This document shows, piece after piece, positions 57,256 through 64,000 of a DNA stretch of 64,000 nt. How positions within the stretch are numbered: position 1 is the first letter of the stretch; each line of letters opens with the position of its first letter. The DNA comes from Podospora comata (taxonomy: Eukaryota > Ascomycota > Sordariomycetes > Sordariales > Podosporaceae), in the NCBI GenBank assembly GCA_017354895.1, contig CP071494.1, positions 4,154,001 through 4,218,000 on the forward strand, written 5' to 3'. Both the position numbers and the translations under genes were made by a program. The notes under the pieces are model-generated. The model saw only the letters and a program-made list of their open reading frames with translations, did not search any database and was not told the origin of the DNA.

Positions 57256-58482
57256 ATGAGTCCTTCAAGCCCAGTCGGTGGTAAGCCGCCTTCTTACGAG
57301 CCAGTTCCCTCTGTCGACATCGACAAGAAGGCTGCCATCCAGACACCAAAAGATCTCGAGGACGGCCAACCACAACCTCGACGCAAAACCATGACTTTCT
57401 GCCGAAGAGCGATGTTGGTCTTGGGCCTCACATGGCTGGTGCTGACCGGTGTGGCCATGGCCGGCCCTCACCCGCGGTGGAAGATGCCGTGCCATCAGGC
57501 CGAAGGCCAGCAAGAGGTCGCCGATGCCTCAAGGGATTCATCATTCTCAACTCTACTGAACGCGGCATCGCCCAAGTCTCTTCACGACCTTCTCCACCGG
57601 TACTTCCCCGAGAAGTTCCAGGACGGTGTCTGGCCATCGGAGCGCGATGCCGTTGCGGCCGTTCACCAAGCCAATGCGGCTCTGGCAACGTCCATTGTCC
57701 AACTGGCCAAGCGGGACGCGAACTCGACCTCGATCGAAACCTCCACTAACGTGCCTGAACCCGAGCCCACAACTTCAACGTCCTCTAGTTCTGTGCCCCC
57801 AGTTGAGACCACCACCACCACCACCACCACCCCAACCAGCACCTCGGTCACCACTCCCAGCAGCAAGCCGTCTCCCACGCCCACTCCCGAGCCTACTCCT
57901 ACTACACAACCTGGTACGTCCCTCACGAGTCCCACAGGGAACACTCTTCCCCCGGATGACCCTTCTTCTTCTGTGCCGCGGACGACTGTTGGTGCGTCTT
58001 CCACCTCTATGGCTTCGTCATCCTCTTCGTCGTTGTCGTCGTCCTCTTCATCGCAGGTGTTGTCTTCTGCGGTTGATGGAGGTACGTTCGGCTTTTTTTT
58101 CCCCGACTTTTTGCTCGACGTTTTGCTCGTTGATATGAATTTGGAGTGATTGCTAACAGTCATCATAGAAACGACTTTGACGACCTCTACCATCCTGCCT
58201 GATGAGGAGACGTCTACTTCTACGCCTCCTCCCAACACGAGCAACACGAGACGTACCTCTAGCTCTATCATCACCACTTTCACTCAGACCTCCAATGGCA
58301 ATGTCATCACTGTCACATCGACGACTTTTGTCTATGACATCCCGGTAGAGACGACGCCAGCGGGTGCTGAGGAGCCGACTGTTACCCCTAGCCTCCAGAA
58401 CGGGGCTCCCGGAATGCAGAAGCAGCAAAAGGGGTCGTTGTTGGCGGGTGTTATTGCTGCGATGGGCATGTTTCTGATTTAG
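57256..58482 (+). CDS. Ser/Thr/Pro-rich single-pass membrane or wall protein, unknown
   Basis: Exons 57256-58081 and 58169-58482, with an 87-base intron, give 379 residues. A hydrophobic segment at about residues 50-70 (CRRAMLVLGLTWLVLTGVAM) follows a basic stretch, so the protein is probably anchored with its tail outside. After a helical part (LHDLLHRYFPEKFQDG) comes a long Thr/Ser/Pro domain with TTTTTTTPTSTSVTTPSS-like runs, expected to be heavily O-glycosylated. The last residues (SLLAGVIAAMGMFLI) are hydrophobic like a GPI signal. Motifs such as TTFTQTSNGNVITVTSTTFV are typical of fungal cell-surface proteins. No enzyme domain is seen. Composition of the region supports a genuine surface mucin-like protein; function unknown. 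Confidence 0.8.
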
Positions 58483-59208
58483 TGGGTGGAATTGGTGCGG
58501 ACGCAAACCGGGTGGGAATGGGGGCCCCCTGTTTGTTTCCTGGCGGGCATTGAGCTGGGGTGCTTCATGGTGGCGGCTCTTTTCTTTCTGATGGTGGTTC
58601 TTTTCTTTCTGTCGTTCTGCATCGCAATGGGTCTTGGTTTTATTTTCAGGGTCTTGGGGTTCATCATTTCTTGTTTTCTTGGCGAGCCGTACTGCGTCAT
58701 TCACGGCCGGCGCAGGCATCACATTCATTACGGGAGGGATATACACATGGTAACAAAAGGGAAACACATGGCATAGATGGAACACAAACACACGCACAGA
58801 GGGAGAGAAGGGAGGGAATGTACATATATACGGGTATTATAATTGGTGGATTAGAGGGATCAATGGATGGGTAGGGAGCAGCTTTTTGCTGTAGCTATGC
58901 TGACACGATGATAGAGGAATACTATTGACATTACAAAAAGAGACATGAGTGAGATTGTGATCCTACGAATTATATCTCTCTCCATCATTCGAATCCCTAG
59001 CCTCTGTCATGTTTTGGCAACTCCAAAAGTATAGGTAGTGATTGCGCATGATCTCGCTTTATTTATTATGGCCGCTATGAGAGTGATTTTGGGTATCGAA
59101 AATAGCATGGAGAAGTAATGTAAACAAGGTGTCTCTGGTGAATGTCTCGAGTTGGAATGTGCCCCCTTTTTTTCCCGGACATTCAACAACAAACAGGCGT
59201 GATGTGAT
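58483..59208. other. Convergent 3' spacer, Ser/Thr-rich gene / FAM32A-like gene
   Basis: About 730 bases of AT-richer 3' flanking sequence. No gene is seen. Confidence 0.6.
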
Positions 59209-59716
59209 TTAACCGGGCCCAATCTTTGGCATATCGTGGTGCTCGCTCAGCCTGGAGAGGTGGGAATTCAGCTCCTCGACGCGCTGCTTGTGGGTTTTGA
59301 GGAGCTCGGGGCGGAGTTTTCCCGAGGAGGTGAGTTCTTGTAACTATTGATACAACACCCGTCAGTAACAGCATTGAAGGATGGGATGGTGGGGGGAGGT
59401 GGAAGCATACCCTCTTGCGCTTTGCCTCTAGGAACCTGCGCTCTGCTTCTGTCTTTGGGGGGTCATTATCGTCGTTCTCCCCGTTTTCTGGTGGTGGTTC
59501 TTGGGATGGTGAGCGGCGTTGGAGTTGTTTTTCTGAGTCGGGGGTGGGTTCGGGTGTTGGTTTGTCTGCTGGGGGACCGGTAGAGAGGTTCTTTTCTAGG
59601 TCGGAGGGTTTGGATTTGGATTTTTTCTTCTTCTTTTTTATGGCGGCAGGGTTGTTGGAGACGCCTTTTAGTTTGAGGGTGCCGGGGACTGCGGCGCGGT
59701 AGTCTTCTGAGGGCAT
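59209..59716 (-). CDS. FAM32A-like protein (DUF1754 family)
   Basis: Exons 59411-59716 and 59209-59343, with a 67-base intron, give 146 residues. The family is nuclear; human FAM32A has been seen in the catalytic spliceosome, and this is the only functional hint. The N-terminus has [20 protein letters not shown] followed by a [10 protein letters not shown] run. The C-terminal signature [20 protein letters not shown] then DMPKIGPG is the family's strongest mark and lies entirely in the second exon. The Lys-rich stretch probably acts as a nuclear signal. The middle, [17 protein letters not shown] and after, is low complexity and variable in the family. Confidence 0.93.
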
Positions 59717-60908
59717 TGTGGGCGGGGGTTATAGGGGAATGGGGGGATGTGGGAGGACGGGAAAGGTGGTGATGATGGGTTGATGGTTGAACTGCGGCGA
59801 CTGGAGAAGGCGGTGGAAGATGGCAGGATGCGATAAGATTTAGATAAGATACAGACATGTGTGTGGGGCGAAAAAGCGGGCGCCGTGTCGCGCCGAGAAA
59901 AAAAGCACAGACCTGGACCCCACTGAAAAGTTTTGGGGTATATCTTTAGATTTTGCGGTGCGAATTTGACGGTTTCTTCTTTTTCTTCTTTAGATCAAAA
60001 AGTATTCACGGAGCTGCCACGACCGTCGCTAGTATCCCACGGCGTCTGGTTGCCTGACCCTCGTTTGAGAGTCGCGCTCCGGAGATTGAAATCCTTGATA
60101 GGAAGTTTTGCACCTTTTCCTCTGTGGGTGTTAAATGCTGAATGATTGGAGACAATTTTTTTTTTTTGTTTGCTGTTGATGATGGGGATGGAGGGGCTGG
60201 TGGAGGGCTTCTCTGGACCTGGATTATCAAGAATTACGATTGATTGCTGTGATTTTGCTGCCAAGTGCTGTGATTGTTCTGCTATCAATCTACTCCTTAC
60301 CGTCAAGCTGTGATTTGCAACGTTTGTTGATGTGGGCTTCTCGTGGTATCGTTGGCATTCGTGATCTGTGATCCAGGCCCGGGCTGCCCAACTTCCATCA
60401 CTGTGATGATTCTTGAACACTTGCTGCTGTACATGCATTTCAACGCGACTCTTATCTGGTCCCTACGCTCTGGTTTATTTTTGTGTTCATCACTGGCATC
60501 TCGACGTCTCAGAATCGTCCCAGCTCAGTCCCTCATGTGGTCGCGTCTCCCGCTTCCTCACCGACGACGTAGGAATGCTTCTCAATATGCCCCCATTCCC
60601 GAACCAAAACACCACAACATAGCTCGGGACGGCCGTCCAAATCACTCAGGCGTGGGAGGCAACAGTTTCAAATCAGAGATGGGTGATCGAGTGATTCTGT
60701 TCTGGCATATAAGCCACGATAGACACGACCACCATGGCGAGCCCTTGTTCTCCTTTTCCTTTCCTCAAGGTTTGGATCATTCAACCGTAGTCGCTCTCTG
60801 TGTTTTTTTGTTTTTCTTGACAGACACCCTCTTTTGACTTAAGTCACTCTTTTTGACTTGTTCTTCTACTACTACACTCTTTTTAGACTCTTTAAATTCA
60901 TCGTCGTC
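59717..60908. other. Divergent promoter region, FAM32A-like / unknown gene
   Basis: About 1.2 kb. CT-rich and T-run sequence precedes the downstream start (60840-60900), fitting a fungal promoter and leader. No further gene is seen. Confidence 0.55.
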
Positions 60909-61660
60909 ATGTCGTAAGCTTCCTTCCCCCCTTTCTGTGATATATATCGACCGGTTGTCTAATGATGGAGAGTAAAAGTGAGTGGATAGGCACCGACGGA
61001 CTATACTCCGCCTCTCTCCTCTCCTGCGACCCCCCCGAGCCTACTTTTACCCGTGAATGGGCCGTCAACTTTATCGCTGCCGACGCGAGCTCTTCCTGGG
61101 ATGCTACTTATACGATTATGCAAGAGTTCACTGGCGATGCCAACCTCTGGTCTGTCCCCGAGAGCGGGATCCCCCCCAACTTTGTCCAGACTGCCGTCAA
61201 GTGTGCCGGATGCGCCGAGCCGACTGTTACGATCACTTGCCCGAATGTTTTGGGGACGGAGGCTGCTGTTGTGGTGGGCAATGGTGTTTGGGCTACTGTT
61301 GCGCCTGAGGCTGAGGTTGAGGCTGGTGCTGCGGTGAATGGTGAGCCGGGACGGGTTGCGGCTGTTTCGGGGGGTGAATGGGAGGGGGATGGTGATTGGG
61401 AGCTTGTTGCTTCTGGGGAGGGGCCTGACTTTGGGTTGAGCGGTAGTCTCTTGGGTGAGTCTAGGGATGGGAATGGGGAGGAGGCTGTTGTCGAGGGTGG
61501 TGGTGCGTCGGCTGCTGGTGTTGCTGCTGCCCCGGCGGGGGTTAATGTGCCTACTGGGACGGAGGAGAAGGTTGCTTTTGCTACTGCTGGGGCGGGGAGC
61601 TTGACGCTCAAGAGGGGGTTGATGTGGGGGCTTGCTTTGGGGTTGGTGGCTTTCTTCTAG
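60909..61660 (+). CDS. Uncharacterised protein with a GPI-like C-terminus
   Basis: The gene most likely starts with a five-base exon at 60909-60913 (ATGTC) that splices, over a 59-base intron with a CTAAT branch point, into TAAAAGTGAG at 60973. This gives MSKSEWIGTDGLYSASLLSC and 230 residues. The alternative is the plain ATG at 60962. The first part (residues 5-100) is structured, with cysteines in SLLSCDPPEP, KCAGCAEP and ITCPN that could form disulfides. The middle is Gly/Glu-rich low complexity. The end, LTLKRGLMWGLALGLVAFF, is hydrophobic as in GPI-anchored proteins, although there is no classical signal peptide at the N-terminus. I do not recognise a family. Confidence 0.65.
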
Positions 61661-61791
61661 ATGACTGGGGATATTTTGAGACGGGCGTTTCTTTCTGTTA
61701 GGTTTGGGATGTTATGATGTACTTTGGCAGCAACATATGGCGTTTAGGAGACAACACACGATCTATTCTTTTCTATAAAAGACAGTCTTTA

Positions 61792-64000
61792 TCAGAAGTT
61801 GACGCCGGTGTATGGGCTTTGGACACTGCCAAAGCCTTGCGGACAAGCCCTTCCCAAGGCAGTGCTGCCACTCCTTATGTAGCAGATCTTCGCTGCTGCG
61901 CAAGCATCACTTGTACAGTTTGGACTCCTGATACTACTCTTCCCTTGGTAGGTGTTGAACAGACTGACCAGCCCTTTGTCCTTTTCCATGGCTTCTGTGA
62001 CTCGATGCCAAAACGTGGCGTTTAGAGGTTCGCCTTCGGGCCAGTCTGCCGCTGGACTGTAGGCCTCGCGTGTAGAGTATTCGAGTTGGAAGACTGGCCC
62101 GGTACCATTGAGAGTAGTGAAGGTGTTGACGTCAGCGTAGTAAGTGTAGGCTTCGAATATTTCCCATGTGCCAGTGTCGACTTCGTACAGGCGGTAACCC
62201 GAGTTCAGGTTGGTTAACGGGGTCAATGAGGGGCCGGTCCATGCCGCAACAAGAGCATCATATGCTGTTTGTAAAGTTCCATTGTTACTGTAGAAAATGG
62301 AAATTTGGTCTGGCAGGAATTGAAGTCAGTTTGGAGGCTCTTGTAGCAATATCAAGAATCAAATACGTGCCTTCATGGGTGTGACCGAAAAACACGTTAG
62401 CAATTACATGCGGAGAGTATCGCTCAATGATTTGATAGAAAGCATCCGACCCCCCAGGGAGAGCATTTTGGCCCTGCCAGCCGGTGGGCACATGGCCCAT
62501 GATCCATACCCGTTGGCCTTCGTCCTCAGCTTTCTGAAGCTCTTCGACGAGAAAGGAGAAAATTCCCGAGTAGTCTGGGTTGTCAGCATGTAGAAATGCA
62601 AAATTATTGGCTTGGTACCAAAAATCGGTGTTGATTGTAATAATCCTCAAGCCCAGCGGATGGCCAATAGAGTAGCCGCCGTAATGCAAAGAAGCTTGGG
62701 TCTGAGTAGGATTGTCGATCCAACCATAGTGCTCCCAGAGCTTCGAGATATGATCGTAGTGCCAGGAGAACTGTTGGCCGAGAGGCCCGTTGCGGTCGAT
62801 GGAGTGAGGACTTTCGAGGCTGGTTGGGACTGAGTCGTGGTTCTAGATTTCGTGAGTAACTTGACCACCTTCACTAGAGATAAATGGAGGAGACAACATA
62901 AAAACTCACACCAAGTGCCGCATAGATGGGCCCCCCGATGTATGCCTTGAACATTTGCCAAACGGACACCTCCGTGGAGTGTACATATTCTCTTCCGCTC
63001 GCACTTTCTATTTCATGGGCAACCAAGTCGCCACTGTACAAAGTAAACGCTGGTGGGTTCTCGATTGAAACACCAGTCAGGGGCTGAATGGATTGGAGCG
63101 CGGCAAGTGCTAGGTAGTAGGGAGAATCGCACTTGTAAGAACCAAAAAGTGGTGCCGGCTGATTGATAACAGCTTGAGTTGAGTTCAAGTTCGAAAAGTG
63201 GGTTGAGGAGATCCTGCAACACATCCCAGTAGTACAGTTTGCTTCAGAACCAGTTTTGTATCGGGTGTCCAGGTGAAGGTCCGACAGGTGCAGGACCTTG
63301 ACTCTTTTCCCGCTCCTGGATGGTGTTTTGGTTTTTTCTGGCCTTGGTTTTGGAAACTGGACTTTATATGGAACGACTGTAGGTGGAGGGCAGAAAGTAG
63401 GACTCAGCCAGGCGCAGATATACTGTCCATCCAGTCCCGATACATTGGCAAAAGTCAACACCTGTGTCCATGGAGCGCCGTAAGTGGCGGCCTGGTATGT
63501 CTGCTCACACACAGCTGCTGTTTGAAATACTGTCCCAATGCAAAGGGATATCATAACCTCAGGTAACCACGCAGGCGCAAATCTGGCCACGGTTTGACCG
63601 ACCAACAGGGAAGCTGTGCATTTGGAGCAGTTGTCTGATGTGTTGGTTTCCAAGATGGCCCAGATTGAGTTGATGGCATCGTGGACTAGGGTGTTGGCAT
63701 CTTTGTATGTCAGGTTGGCCAGAGCTGGGGGATACAGAATTGGGTCCAGACCATGAGTCGGTGTCCTGTCTGGGTTTGTGAGGTTAAAAGGGAAGGTCAC
63801 GTTTGACACCGGGTCAATAATCACGGGTTGAGGTTGACTGTCCGTGGTCGGCCCAGGGGTGACTGATATCAAGGCAGTCAAGGTCAGCTTTCGAGGATCA
63901 CCCGAGGGCGTTATTTTGTGACTACAAACCATAGTAGTTCTGAAACACCGAAGTCGGAAAAGCAGCAGGTACGGTGAACGCAGATAGGAGACTCAGTTCG
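61792..64000 (-). CDS. Acid sphingomyelinase-like phosphodiesterase, 5' partial
   Basis: The gene runs off the right edge, so the N-terminus and most of the signal peptide are missing. Exons are 63930 to the edge, 62910-63862, 62371-62842 and 61792-62309. The first ends in the AFTVPAAFPTSVFQNYY stretch, which continues VTPGPTTDSQPQPV. Sphingomyelinases of this type hydrolyse phosphodiesters such as sphingomyelin in the vacuole/lysosome or outside the cell. A saposin-B-like Cys-rich domain (NCSKCTASLLVGQTVARF, SLCIGTVFQTAAVCEQTY) precedes the metallophosphatase: LSDLHLDTRYK, SGDLVAHE, GNHDSVPTS, GHVPTGWQG and FFGHTHEDQ, which supply the metal ligands. Many NxT/NxS sites suggest glycosylation. 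The third intron has a GC donor (see findings). Confidence 0.92.

Noticed and set aside
1-64000. Virus-like or LTR elements
   Set aside because: No reverse transcriptase, integrase, capsid or long terminal repeat sequence was recognised.

Overview
This window is nuclear DNA of a filamentous ascomycete (Pezizomycotina), most likely a sordariomycete of the Sordariales. This rests on compact genes with few, short introns (47 to 87 bases, GTANGT donors, CTAAC-like branch points), high GC at third codon positions, dispersed TAGG and GGT microsatellites, and a fungal gene set (SPC3, POM34, VPS54, SEC59, COX6, DCW1/DFG5-type GH76, CVNH lectin). The order-level placement is inference. No operon-like, phage, CRISPR or virus-like sequence was seen.

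Layout. 1-5 kb: HID1-family trafficking gene (runs off the left edge), signal peptidase subunit SPC3, pore membrane protein POM34. 5-14 kb: a degenerate acyl-CoA-synthetase-like protein, the replicative helicase subunit MCM5 and the GARP tether VPS54. 14-15 kb: a small non-autonomous inverted-repeat element between two convergent genes. 15-23 kb: GH76 cell-wall enzyme, a SET/NAP histone chaperone, and an asparaginase-ankyrin fusion. 25.7-27.8 kb: a BCS1-like AAA ATPase. 31-32.5 kb: a disordered Ser-rich protein of unknown function. 32.5-39.8 kb: a gene-poor stretch of about 7.3 kb with only microsatellites and chance ORFs. 39.8-43.3 kb: fatty-acid elongase and COX6. 44-49 kb: an RCC1-repeat protein, a CVNH lectin gene carrying an in-frame stop, and a 3-hydroxyisobutyryl-CoA hydrolase-like gene. 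49.4-55 kb: dihydroxyacetone kinase with an unusual N-terminal extension, and dolichol kinase. 57-64 kb: a Ser/Thr-rich membrane protein, a FAM32A-like splicing factor, an uncharacterised protein with a GPI-like tail, and an acid sphingomyelinase-like phosphodiesterase that runs off the right edge.

The genes are mostly unlinked housekeeping functions. A loose secretory/membrane theme recurs (SPC3, VPS54, HID1, SEC59, ELO, GH76, ASM-like), but nothing shows that they are co-regulated. I did not find a convincing new multi-gene system. The observations most worth checking are the CVNH gene with a single in-frame stop and otherwise intact splicing, the degenerate acyl-CoA-synthetase-like protein, the membrane-anchor-like extension on dihydroxyacetone kinase, the short inverted-repeat element, and a GC-AG intron in the ASM-like gene. 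Exon boundaries were placed by hand by checking splice motifs, reading phase and protein continuity.
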